IMG/VR virus record: IMGVR_UViG_3300030098_003745
Location: 8,945 to 63,436 of that record
Strand: one strand, 5' to 3'
From: a virus
Length of the DNA: 54,492 nt
Shown here: positions 7,241 to 15,792 of the stretch, piece by piece
How the letters are laid out: every line of letters begins with the position of its first letter
Position numbering within the stretch: position 1 is the first letter of the stretch
Translations under genes and position numbers: made by a program
Notes under the pieces: model-generated
The model's database searches: none
What the model saw: only the letters and a program-made list of their open reading frames with translations
Told to the model about the DNA's origin: nothing

Positions 7241-7825
7241 ATGGGACAAAATTCAACAGAAGTAGCTTATGGTTTTGGTCAAATGGGTAGTATACATTGC
7301 CAAACTGCTAGCTCAGTTTATCCTCCAAAAGGTTTAGTTATTGTAGCAATACAGTTTATAGCAGAAAACACACCTACTGTGTTAAGGCCTGAGGCTCAAG
7401 GAGTTGGGGCTGTAGATGGTTTTCAATGTATAAACACTGAAGCAGCTAGTCATAACAATGGAGATGCTCAACAAGCGCTTTCTGATGCTGGCGCTAATAC
7501 AACACACACTTTAACAGGTGCTAACGCTGATATAAAAGTTGGTATGCAGGTTTATTCTAATACAGAAGATTTGTGTGAAAACAAATCAACAAGCACACCA
7601 CCTTGTTTAGTTACTAGTGTTGATGGAACAACAATAACTTTTAATAGAAACGTTACAGCTTCTTCAACTACATTAACATTTTCTGGATTAAATGGCACTG
7701 GTGATGGTGGTGAAGATGCTACTGGTATAACATATCCTGCTGGTTTAACAATATACGGTAGGTGGACAGAAGTTAAGCCTTCAGCAGATACTGATGGAGG
7801 TGTGATTTGTTATCTTGGTAAGTAA
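7241..7825 (+). CDS. Putative virion structural protein, 194 aa
   Basis: A Thr/Gly/Asn-rich protein. The first 65 residues read like a beta-sandwich (VYPPKGLVIVAIQFIAENTP). Residues 75-155 contain a module with LTGANADIKVGMQVYS, then TSVDGTTITFNRNVTAS and TTLTFSG. The same VGM...TTIT...TLTF pattern occurs in the adaptor protein at 19148. It closes with YGRWTEVKPSADTDGGVICY. No signal peptide is seen, consistent with a virion component. The exact location in the virion is unknown. Confidence 0.65.
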   Translation: MGQNSTEVAYGFGQMGSIHCQTASSVYPPKGLVIVAIQFIAENTPTVLRPEAQGVGAVDGFQCINTEAASHNNGDAQQALSDAGANTTHTLTGANADIKVGMQVYSNTEDLCENKSTSTPPCLVTSVDGTTITFNRNVTASSTTLTFSGLNGTGDGGEDATGITYPAGLTIYGRWTEVKPSADTDGGVICYLGK

Positions 7826-8571
7826 TGTTAGGCTTAGGTATAGGTTTTTATAAACTAGGTGGTAAAGATTATTTTCCATGGAATCCAAATATAGAACAAC
7901 CTGGTCCAAAAGGTTGGTTCAAACCAGATAAAATAACGTCTAGTGGTGATGGTACGCCTGTTACAAGTTGGGCTGATTCTTCACCTGAAGGTAATAATCT
8001 ATCTCAAAGCGCATCTGAAAATCAAGGCGTTTTAGATGATAATGCATTACTGTTAGATGGTCGAGAAACTCCAGAAGGTGAAGAAGAAGTTATTGGTGAT
8101 CATTACGATTTTGATACTGCAATACAAGTAGGTGGAAGAGAAGCTTTTATACTTTTTATGGTTTTAGATCTTGATAGTGTTGATACACAAACGCTGCTTG
8201 GTATAGGTGGCGCTAGCGAGTTTTTAGAAATACAAACAAACAAGAGAATAAGAGCTAAGATAGATGGTACGCAAACTTCTCAAGCTTATGCATCAGCAAT
8301 TTTTCCAACTAATCAAAAGTTTATTTTAACTTTTCAAAGGGAGTCAGGTGTTACAGGTAATTTTAATGTTTTCATAGACGGAGTATTGCAAACACCAACT
8401 TCTCAGCAAGCAAACGCAGGAGCTATTGATTTTAGCGTTTTAGGAAGTAGAGGTGAAGATAGGTTTTTAGATGGTCATATATATGAAATTATAATATATG
8501 ATACATCTGATCTTACAAACTCTTCAATAGATAGAATACATGGTTATTTAAAAAGACAACATAGTATATAA
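7825..8571 (+). CDS. LamG/concanavalin-like virion protein
   Basis: The 248-residue protein has the features of a LamG/concanavalin A-like jelly roll: VTSWADSSPEGNNLSQ near residue 46, strands around REAFILFMVLDLDSVDTQ and KFILTFQRESGVTGNFNVFI, then GHIYEIIIYDTSDLTNSSID and a final helix RIHGYLKRQHSI. Such domains bind glycans or serve as protein-protein contacts. The first 25 residues (including GGKDYFPWNP) look like an anchoring segment. The start overlaps the stop of the previous gene, so both probably contribute to the same structure, possibly a capsid or tail adhesin. Confidence 0.65.
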   Translation: MLGLGIGFYKLGGKDYFPWNPNIEQPGPKGWFKPDKITSSGDGTPVTSWADSSPEGNNLSQSASENQGVLDDNALLLDGRETPEGEEEVIGDHYDFDTAIQVGGREAFILFMVLDLDSVDTQTLLGIGGASEFLEIQTNKRIRAKIDGTQTSQAYASAIFPTNQKFILTFQRESGVTGNFNVFIDGVLQTPTSQQANAGAIDFSVLGSRGEDRFLDGHIYEIIIYDTSDLTNSSIDRIHGYLKRQHSI

Positions 8572-8586
8572 ATTAAATTAAATAAA

Positions 8587-8889
8587 ATGACAAAAAAAAC
8601 AAAAAAAGAAGAAGTAATAGACTTAAAACCAGAAAAAATTAAAGATGAAGAATTAGCTCAACTACAAGCAGCTATTAAAACTATCGATAATTTAACTAAT
8701 GAAGTAGGTAGCATAGAAGTTAGAAAACACTCTTTATTAAAAGCTATGGAGAGCGTGCACTTTCGTCTTGAGCAACAAAGACAAAAACTACAAAAAGAAT
8801 ACGGTACTGATAATATAAATCTTCAAGACGGATCTATATCTTACAGTAAAACAAATAAAGAAAATGGCGAAGTTAATAAGAAAGATTAG
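8587..8889 (+). CDS. Coiled-coil protein, 100 aa
   Basis: Mostly a long charged helix (residues 18-80, with ELAQLQAAIKTIDNLTNEVG and HFRLEQQRQKLQKEYG), followed by a short strand-like NINLQDGSISY. It has a Lys-rich N-terminus and no signal or membrane segment. Families of this kind lie near the terminase in many phages but I cannot name a function. The gene overlaps the next one by 26 bases. Confidence 0.6.
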   Translation: MTKKTKKEEVIDLKPEKIKDEELAQLQAAIKTIDNLTNEVGSIEVRKHSLLKAMESVHFRLEQQRQKLQKEYGTDNINLQDGSISYSKTNKENGEVNKKD

Positions 8890-9085
8890 TGTAGGTAAAG
8901 ATTATAAAAACGACGCTATGCACTACGCTGTTGGTCAAGAAGTTTATGGTGGTCATACAATTTGTGATATATTAGAAGAAGAAGATAAGTACTCTATTTA
9001 TATTAGAAAAAATAAAGATATATTACCATGGAAAGACTTTAATAAAAACATGGCTGTGTCTGTAGAATATAATCTTGAGTACTAA
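8864..9085 (+). CDS. Hypothetical small protein, 73 aa
   Basis: I do not recognise it. The pattern is beta-rich with AVGQEVYGGHTICDILEEED and YSIYIRKN, which looks like a small SH3-like barrel. The start ATG lies inside the end of the coiled-coil gene and its stop overlaps the next start, so it is translationally coupled on both sides. The tight packing in front of the terminase genes suggests a role in head assembly or packaging, by context only. Confidence 0.6.
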   Translation: MAKLIRKISVGKDYKNDAMHYAVGQEVYGGHTICDILEEEDKYSIYIRKNKDILPWKDFNKNMAVSVEYNLEY

Positions 9086-9675
9086 TGAAAAGTGTTTACA
9101 ACTTTGTTGTAAAGCCAAAAGGAGAAAGATATAATAATACTAAAAAGTTAGATGGTAAAGAGTTAATACTTAATACTGAAATATTCAACCATAAGTATGT
9201 TAACAGAGAGGCTGTTGTTATATCAACACCTATAATTGGTGATACAGATATAAAACTTGGTGATATAGTTATAGTACATCACAATGTATTTCGTAGATGG
9301 CACAATCAACATGGTGAAGAAAAAAATAGTAGATCTTATTTTAATGAAGACACTTATTTTATAAACCATGATCAAATCTTTTTATATAAAAGAGATAAAG
9401 AGTGGATAGCTCCAAAAGGTTATTGCTTTGTAATACCTTTAAAAGATACAGACCAATTTAATACTGAATCTGAAAAACCACTACAAGGTATTGTTAAATA
9501 CACAGATGGTACTATAGAAGTAAATAGTTTAGTTGGTTTTACCCCTAATAGTGAATACGAGTTTATCGTCGATGGCGAAAGACTATATAGAGTTTTATCT
9601 AAATTTATTACAATTAAATATGAATATCAAGGAGACGAAGAAGAGTATAATCCAAGCTGGGCGCAAGGCAGTTGA
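9085..9675 (+). CDS. Beta-barrel protein, possibly GroES-like, 196 aa
   Basis: Beta-rich throughout. The order FVVKPKGERYNN, GKELILNTEIF, REAVVISTPIIGDTDIKLGD, IVIVHHNVFRRW and DQIFLYKRD recalls the GroES barrel, in which a strand is followed by GD-x-V-x and an extended loop. The second half (IVKYTDGTIEV, EYEFIVDGERLYRV) could be a second barrel. True GroES lies at 2973 in this genome, so this would be a divergent relative with another role, or an unrelated barrel. It overlaps the next gene by 56 bases. Confidence 0.55.
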   Translation: MKSVYNFVVKPKGERYNNTKKLDGKELILNTEIFNHKYVNREAVVISTPIIGDTDIKLGDIVIVHHNVFRRWHNQHGEEKNSRSYFNEDTYFINHDQIFLYKRDKEWIAPKGYCFVIPLKDTDQFNTESEKPLQGIVKYTDGTIEVNSLVGFTPNSEYEFIVDGERLYRVLSKFITIKYEYQGDEEEYNPSWAQGS

Positions 9676-9898
9676 TGAGCTGATAAAAGTAGCGGAAGAA
9701 AAGATTATTACAAACACAGAAGATGATGTATCAGCTGATAGATTAAAAAACGCAGCAGCTACTAAAAAACTAGCTATATTTGATGCATTTGAAATACTTA
9801 ACAGAATTCAAGAAGAAGAAAACATGCTTGAGGGAAAAACACCTGAAGAGACAAAGAAAAAAGCTTTTAAAGGATTCGCAGAAGGTAGATCTAAGTAA
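9620..9898 (+). CDS. Candidate small terminase subunit, 92 aa
   Basis: The frame is open from 9533, but I place the start at the ATG at 9620 (MNIKETKKSI) because the upstream part would extend further into the preceding gene without looking protein-like. The result is an all-helical protein (VDELIKVAEEKIITN, RLKNAAATKKLAIFDAFEIL, LNRIQEEENML) with a Lys-rich tail. Its position immediately before the large terminase, sharing one base with it, its size and its helical make-up fit a small terminase subunit that recognises DNA and stimulates packaging. No helix-turn-helix could be confirmed. Confidence 0.5.
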   Translation: MNIKETKKSIIQAGRKAVDELIKVAEEKIITNTEDDVSADRLKNAAATKKLAIFDAFEILNRIQEEENMLEGKTPEETKKKAFKGFAEGRSK

Positions 9899-12111
9899 TG
9901 TACGAGCAAAGTTTAGTTAAAACTATTGAGCCTATAAAAAAGACTACTATTAGTAGACTTAATAAGGGTAAAAAATGGGAATATGGTTATAACAAAGAGC
10001 ATAATATTATTGTTATATCTAAAACAGGGCAAATAGGTGAAATAATAGAAATACAAAACCTAGCTATTGCTTTACCTAAATTACCTAAAAATATATTTAA
10101 ACACGAAAAAAATAAATGGGTCAAACTTGAACAACCTAAAGAATTATCTCGTCTTAAAAATATATTTGACTGGCGTAATTATCCTGAAGATCAAAAAGAA
10201 CAGTGGTACGACTATATAGACGAAGAGTTTAAAAGAAGAGACGAGGGATTTTGGTTTACAAATAATGGTAAACCAACTTATATAGTAGGAACTCATTATA
10301 TGTATTTACAATGGAGTAAAATCGATGTAGGCGCGCCTGATTTTAGAGAAGCAAATAGACTGTTCTTTATATTTTGGGAGGCTTGCAAAGCAGATAAAAG
10401 ATGCTATGGCATGTGTTATCTAAAGAACAGACGTTCAGGCTTTTCGTTCATGTCATCTGCAGAAACAGTTAATTTAGCTACTATATCAAGTGATAGTAGA
10501 TATGGTATATTATCTAAAACAGGTGCAGATGCTAAAAAAATGTTTACAGATAAAGTGGTGCCTATTAGTATTAATTATCCTTTTTTCTTTAAACCTATTC
10601 AAGATGGTATGGATCGTCCTAAAACTGAGTTAGCTTATAGAGTTCCAGCTAGTAAGTTTACAAGAAAAAAGATTACTGCTAACGAGCAACTAGAAGAAAT
10701 AGAAGGTCTAGATACAACTATAGACTGGAAAAACACTGGTGACAATAGTTATGACGGTGAAAAATTAGCGTTATTAGTACACGATGAAAGTGGTAAGTGG
10801 GAAAGACCGGATAATATATTAAACAATTGGCGTGTTACAAAAACATGTCTTAGATTAGGTAGTAGAATTATAGGCAAGTGTATGATGGGCTCAACGTCAA
10901 ACGCTTTAGATAAAGGTGGTGATAATTTTAAAAAACTATACAATGCATCAGATGTCACTAAAAGAAATAGAAATGGTCAGACAAAATCTGGTTTATACTC
11001 TTTGTTTATCCCAATGGAGTGGAACTACGAAGGATTTATTGACGAGTACGGAGTTCCAGTATTCACTACTCCTGACGCAGATGTGTTTGCCCCAGACGGT
11101 GAACTAATAGATATAGGTGTAGTTGATCATTGGAATAATGAAGCAGAAGGATTAAAAGGTGATCAAGACGCTTTAAATGAGTTTTACAGACAGTTTCCAA
11201 GAACTGAAGAACATGCGTTTAGAGATGAAACTAAAAATTCTATATTTAATCTTGTTAAAATATATGAGCAGATAGACTATAACGAAGAAATGTCTAGAAC
11301 TTTAGGAATTACAACTGGTAATTTTCAATGGGTTAATGGTATTAAAGATTCACAAGTAATATTTTATCCAGATAATAAAGGTAGATTTAAACTTAGCTGG
11401 GTTCCACCCCAGCAATTACAAAATAGAGTGGTACTTAAAAATGGTATTAAATATCCTGGTAATGAACACATGGGAGCGTTTGGTTGCGACTCTTATGATA
11501 TATCAGGAACCGTAGATGGAGAAGGTTCTAAAGGAGCATTACACGGCTTAACCAAGTTTAGTATGGAGGACGCTCCTGCGAACAGCTTTTTTTTAGAATA
11601 CTTATCAAGACCACCTACGGCTGAAATATTCTTTGAAGATGTTTTAATGGCTTTAGTTTTTTATGGCATGCCAATACTTGCAGAGAATAATAAACCTCGT
11701 CTTTTATACTACTTAAGACGTAGAGGATACAGAGGTTTTAGTATGAATAGACCTGATAAAGTTTGGAATAAGTTATCTGTTGCTGAAAAAGAAGTTGGTG
11801 GCATACCAAACTCTAGCGAAGATATAAAACAAGCACACGCAGCGGCAATTGAAATGTATATACAAGATCACGTAGGTATAAAAAAAGATGGTAGCTGTGG
11901 TGATCTTTATTTCAACGAGTTGTTAAATGATTGGGCTAAATTTGATATAAACAGAAGAACAAAGTTTGACGCTACTATAAGCTCTGGTTTAGCTATAATG
12001 GCTAACAATAGACATTTGTACGCGCCAAACGTTAAGGTTGAAAAACCTAAACTAAATATAAATATTTCCAGATATAATAACGCTGGATCTAATTCACAAA
12101 TAATAAAGTAA
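9898..12111 (+). CDS. terL: Terminase large subunit (packaging ATPase/nuclease)
   Basis: This 737-residue protein is the motor that pumps DNA into the prohead and cuts it. The ATPase half shows YIVGTHYMYLQWSKID, a deviant Walker A segment (LKNRRSGFS, 175-183), and a Walker B LALLVHDE (290-297, with Asp296 and catalytic Glu297). The C-terminal RNase H-like nuclease contains AFGCDSYD with Asp531 as a likely metal ligand. The first 70 residues are an extra N-terminal extension. The KNRRSGFS-type Walker A and the size recall terminases of Bacteroidota podoviruses, including crAss-like phages. It lies directly upstream of portal with a one-base gap. Confidence 0.92.
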   Translation: MYEQSLVKTIEPIKKTTISRLNKGKKWEYGYNKEHNIIVISKTGQIGEIIEIQNLAIALPKLPKNIFKHEKNKWVKLEQPKELSRLKNIFDWRNYPEDQKEQWYDYIDEEFKRRDEGFWFTNNGKPTYIVGTHYMYLQWSKIDVGAPDFREANRLFFIFWEACKADKRCYGMCYLKNRRSGFSFMSSAETVNLATISSDSRYGILSKTGADAKKMFTDKVVPISINYPFFFKPIQDGMDRPKTELAYRVPASKFTRKKITANEQLEEIEGLDTTIDWKNTGDNSYDGEKLALLVHDESGKWERPDNILNNWRVTKTCLRLGSRIIGKCMMGSTSNALDKGGDNFKKLYNASDVTKRNRNGQTKSGLYSLFIPMEWNYEGFIDEYGVPVFTTPDADVFAPDGELIDIGVVDHWNNEAEGLKGDQDALNEFYRQFPRTEEHAFRDETKNSIFNLVKIYEQIDYNEEMSRTLGITTGNFQWVNGIKDSQVIFYPDNKGRFKLSWVPPQQLQNRVVLKNGIKYPGNEHMGAFGCDSYDISGTVDGEGSKGALHGLTKFSMEDAPANSFFLEYLSRPPTAEIFFEDVLMALVFYGMPILAENNKPRLLYYLRRRGYRGFSMNRPDKVWNKLSVAEKEVGGIPNSSEDIKQAHAAAIEMYIQDHVGIKKDGSCGDLYFNELLNDWAKFDINRRTKFDATISSGLAIMANNRHLYAPNVKVEKPKLNINISRYNNAGSNSQIIK

Positions 12112-12112
12112 T

Positions 12113-14530
12113 ATGGCATATTCTAATAAAAGTTATTTTCCAAGTCAAACTGTAAGTGATGCTGAAAAGATTAGTTACGACTACGGTATGAAAGTGGCTA
12201 AAGCTATAGAAGCAGAATGGTTTAATGAAGAAAGAAGTGTTAATAGATATATGTCTAATATTAAAGATTTTCATAATCTAAGACTGTATGCTAGAGGCGA
12301 ACAATCAATACAAAAGTACAAAGATGAATTATCTATAAATGGTGATTTATCTTATTTAAATTTAGACTGGAAGCCAGTACCTATAATATCTAAGTTTGTA
12401 GATATAGTTGTTAACGGCATAGCTGAAAGAACTTATGATATAAAAGCTTATTCTCAAGATCCTTATGGTATTGCAAAAAGAACAGAATATATGGAATCTG
12501 TTTTACGAGATATACAAAGTAAAGAGTTTAATGATGCCGCAATGGAAAACTTTAATGCTGACTTGTACGAAAATAAAAAAGAAGAACTTCCAGAAAGTGA
12601 AGAAGAATTAGCTTTACACATGCAGTTAAGCTACAAGCAAGCGGTTGAAATAGCAGAAGAACAAGCGTTACACGTTTTGTTTGAAGGTAATGATTACGAG
12701 TCAATAAAGAAAAGATTTTATTATGATTTAGCGGTTCTTGGTATAGGAGCTACAAAAACAAATTTTACTACTTCAGAAGGCGTTACTATAGACTATGTTG
12801 ATCCAGCTAATTTAGTTTATTCATATTCTGAATCTCCTAATTTTGATGACATATATTACGTTGGTGAAGTAAAATCAATACCTGTAAATGAACTAGCAAA
12901 ACAATTCCCACACTTAACAGAAAGCGACCTTGAAGACATAATGAATAATAAAAATTATAATAGAAATAATTATAATACTAATTATTCTGCAAAACAAGAA
13001 GACAATAATACTATTCAAGTTTTATATTTTAATTATAAAACTTACATGAATGAAGTATACAAAATAAAAGAAACTGGAACTGGAGCAGATAAAATAATAC
13101 CTAAAGACGATTCTTTTAATCCACCACAAAATAAAGAAGGTGATTATTCAAGATTATTAAGATCTATAGAAGTTTTGTATGAAGGCGCTTTAATACTAGG
13201 CACAGATAAATTACTTAAATGGGAAATGGCTACAAATATGATGCGTCCTAAAAGTAATTACACTAAAGTAAAAATGAATTATGCTATTGTAGCGCCTCGC
13301 ATGTATAACGGCAAAATTGACTCGCTTGTAAAACGTATAACTGGTTTTGCTGATATGATACAGCTTACTCATTTAAAACTACAACAAGTAATGTCACGTA
13401 TGGTTCCAGATGGTGTTTATTTAGATGCTGATGGTTTAGCTGAAGTTGATCTTGGCAACGGTACTAATTATAACCCGCAAGAAGCTTTAAATATGTTTTT
13501 TCAAACAGGTTCTGTAATTGGTAGATCATTCACACAAGATGGTGATATGAACCCTGGTAAAGTCCCTATACAAGAAATAACATCTGGTAGTGGAGGTAAT
13601 AAAATGCAAGCGCTTATAGGTAATTATAATTATTATTTACAAATGATAAGAGATGTAACCGGGTTAAACGAAGCTAGAGATGGTAGTACTCCAGATAAAA
13701 ATGCTCTAGTTGGAATACAAAAATTAGCTGCTGCAAATAGTAATACAGCAACAAGACATATATTACAAGCTGGCTTATATTTAACCTCTGAAATTGCAGA
13801 GTGTTTATCACTTAGAATATCTGACATTATTGAGTATTCACCAACAAGAGATGCTTTTATTGAAGCAATAGGAACACATAACGTTGCTACTTTAGAAGAG
13901 ATGAAAAGCTTACATTTGTACGATTTTGGAATATTTTTAGAACTTTCTCCTGATGAAGAAGAAAAAGCAAAGTTAGAAAATAATATTCAAATGGCATTAC
14001 AACAAAAAACTATAGAGTTAGAAGATGCTATAGATGTAAGAGAAATAAGAAATATAAAACTAGCTAATCAACTTTTAAAAATAAGAAGAAGAAAGAAACA
14101 AAATAAAGACCAGGCAATACAACAACAAAACATGCAACAACAAGCAGAGCTTAATCAACAATCAGCACAAGCTGCGGCACAAGCTGACGTTCAAAAAAAT
14201 CAAGCTTTAAACGCTAGTAAAGCAGAGCTTATGCAAGTAGAAGCTCAAATAGCAGCTAACAAAATGATGCAAGAAGTTGCTATGAAAAAAGAATTAATGG
14301 AGTTAGAGTTTCAATACAACATGCAATTAAAAGGTATGGAAGTTGAAGGTATGAAGAGTAGAGAAAAAGAAAAAGAAGATCGTAAAGACGAAAGAACTAA
14401 AATACAAGCTACACAACAATCAGAAATGATTGACCAAAGAAAAAGTGGAAAACCACCTAAAAACTTTGAGTCTTCAGGTAATGATATACTAGGAGGCGGC
14501 ATTGATTTAGGGGGTTTTACACCTAGATAA
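12113..14530 (+). CDS. Portal protein
   Basis: At 805 residues this forms the dodecameric DNA gate at one capsid vertex. Evidence is the position between terminase and scaffold, the helical N-terminus, the conserved block LDWKPVPIISKFVDIVVNGI (about 83-102), the middle beta region VTIDYVDPANLVYSYSES, and the stem-like helices KRITGFADMIQLTHLKLQQV and DVTGLNEARDGSTPD. The last 170 residues are an unusually long Gln/Lys/Met-rich coiled coil (QQQNMQQQAELNQQSAQAAA, about 674-693), ending in Gly-rich GGGIDLGGFTPR; this may build a barrel or contact ejection proteins inside the head. The block resembles portals of crAss-like phages by eye. Confidence 0.88.
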   Translation: MAYSNKSYFPSQTVSDAEKISYDYGMKVAKAIEAEWFNEERSVNRYMSNIKDFHNLRLYARGEQSIQKYKDELSINGDLSYLNLDWKPVPIISKFVDIVVNGIAERTYDIKAYSQDPYGIAKRTEYMESVLRDIQSKEFNDAAMENFNADLYENKKEELPESEEELALHMQLSYKQAVEIAEEQALHVLFEGNDYESIKKRFYYDLAVLGIGATKTNFTTSEGVTIDYVDPANLVYSYSESPNFDDIYYVGEVKSIPVNELAKQFPHLTESDLEDIMNNKNYNRNNYNTNYSAKQEDNNTIQVLYFNYKTYMNEVYKIKETGTGADKIIPKDDSFNPPQNKEGDYSRLLRSIEVLYEGALILGTDKLLKWEMATNMMRPKSNYTKVKMNYAIVAPRMYNGKIDSLVKRITGFADMIQLTHLKLQQVMSRMVPDGVYLDADGLAEVDLGNGTNYNPQEALNMFFQTGSVIGRSFTQDGDMNPGKVPIQEITSGSGGNKMQALIGNYNYYLQMIRDVTGLNEARDGSTPDKNALVGIQKLAAANSNTATRHILQAGLYLTSEIAECLSLRISDIIEYSPTRDAFIEAIGTHNVATLEEMKSLHLYDFGIFLELSPDEEEKAKLENNIQMALQQKTIELEDAIDVREIRNIKLANQLLKIRRRKKQNKDQAIQQQNMQQQAELNQQSAQAAAQADVQKNQALNASKAELMQVEAQIAANKMMQEVAMKKELMELEFQYNMQLKGMEVEGMKSREKEKEDRKDERTKIQATQQSEMIDQRKSGKPPKNFESSGNDILGGGIDLGGFTPR

Positions 14531-14557
14531 ATTTATTAACTATTATTATATTATATT

Positions 14558-15772
14558 ATGGCAAAAAATAAAAAAGAAACCACACCTGAAAAGGCTGTGG
14601 AACAAAAACAAAATGATAATGTTACTAAAGTTGAAGTTAAAAAAAATCAACAAGAAGATAATGTTATTAAAGTAAACTTAGATAAACCAGTAGAAACAAA
14701 AGAAGATAAAGATGCCACTGAGAAGCAAAGCACAGATGAGGTACCTGTTCGCGACAAATCCGAAACTAGCGAAGAAGTTCGTGAAGAAAACAAAGAAAAG
14801 CTTGAAGAGTCTACCGAACAAAGTGAAGAGAAAAAAGAAGAAGTAGTATTAGAAGAAATAACTGAAGATTCTACTGAAGAAGAAGTTGCAGAAGTAGAAG
14901 AAAAAATTGAAGAAGCTGTTGCTGAAGCAGAATCTACAGGCAAGCCACTACCAGATAATATTCAAAAGCTAGTTGATTTTATGGAAGAAACTGGTGGTGA
15001 TATAAACGATTACGTAAAGCTAAATCAAGATTATAGCAAACTAAATGACAATGATGTTTTGTATGAGTATTATAGGCAGACAAAACCACATTTAACAAAC
15101 GAAGAGATTAACTTCCTGATGGAAGACTCGTTTTCTTACGATGAAGAAGTTGACGAAGAAAGAGATATACGAAGAAAAAAACTAGCATTAAAAGAGCAAG
15201 TTGCCAGTGCTAGAAGCCACCTGGACGGGCAAAAGTCCAAATACTATGAAGAAATTAAAGCTGGTTCGAGGCTTACGCCTGAACAACAAAAAGCTTGGGA
15301 TTTTTTTAATAGATACAACAAAGAGTCAGAAGCAAAAGAAAAAACAGTTAAAAAAAATACTGATATTTTTACACAAAAAACTAATCAAGTTTTTAACGAC
15401 AAGTTCAAAGGTTTTGAATATGATGTCGGTGATAAAAAATACAGATTTAACGTAAACAATGCTGAAGAGATTAAAAATACTCAAAGTGATATAAATAATT
15501 TTACTAAAAAGTTTTTAGATAAAAATTCTACATTATCAGACGCTAAGGGTTATCACAAGTCTTTATTTACAGCAATGAATGCTGACGCTGTTGCAAAACA
15601 CTTTTATGAGCAAGGCAAAGCTGACGCTATGAAGAATAGCGTTGCTAAAGCTAAAAACGTTGATATGAGTCCAAGACAAAGTCATGGCACTGTTGAAGCG
15701 GGTGGAATAAAAGTAAAAGTGTTAGGTGATAATTCTTCTGATTTTAAGTTTAAAATTAAAAACAATAAATAA
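14558..15772 (+). CDS. Head scaffolding protein
   Basis: The 404-residue protein starts with about 125 residues of Lys/Glu/Asp/Thr-rich low-complexity sequence (for example EEEVAEVEEKIEEAVAEAES), then long helices (DIRRKKLALKEQVASARSHL and the region to 280), and a basic C-terminal end (GGIKVKVLGDNSSDFKFKIK) suited to bind the capsid protein. Its place between portal and major capsid protein and its acidic, helical nature are typical of scaffolds that shape the prohead and leave before DNA entry. No protease motif is seen, so it is not a fused protease. The leader contains TATTATATTATATT. Confidence 0.75.
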   Translation: MAKNKKETTPEKAVEQKQNDNVTKVEVKKNQQEDNVIKVNLDKPVETKEDKDATEKQSTDEVPVRDKSETSEEVREENKEKLEESTEQSEEKKEEVVLEEITEDSTEEEVAEVEEKIEEAVAEAESTGKPLPDNIQKLVDFMEETGGDINDYVKLNQDYSKLNDNDVLYEYYRQTKPHLTNEEINFLMEDSFSYDEEVDEERDIRRKKLALKEQVASARSHLDGQKSKYYEEIKAGSRLTPEQQKAWDFFNRYNKESEAKEKTVKKNTDIFTQKTNQVFNDKFKGFEYDVGDKKYRFNVNNAEEIKNTQSDINNFTKKFLDKNSTLSDAKGYHKSLFTAMNADAVAKHFYEQGKADAMKNSVAKAKNVDMSPRQSHGTVEAGGIKVKVLGDNSSDFKFKIKNNK

Positions 15773-15792
15773 CAATTTAAAATTACAAAATT

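Noticed and set aside
9533-9619. The upstream extension of the candidate small terminase frame
   Set aside because: It lies wholly inside the preceding gene and its translation differs in character from the helical protein starting at 9620.
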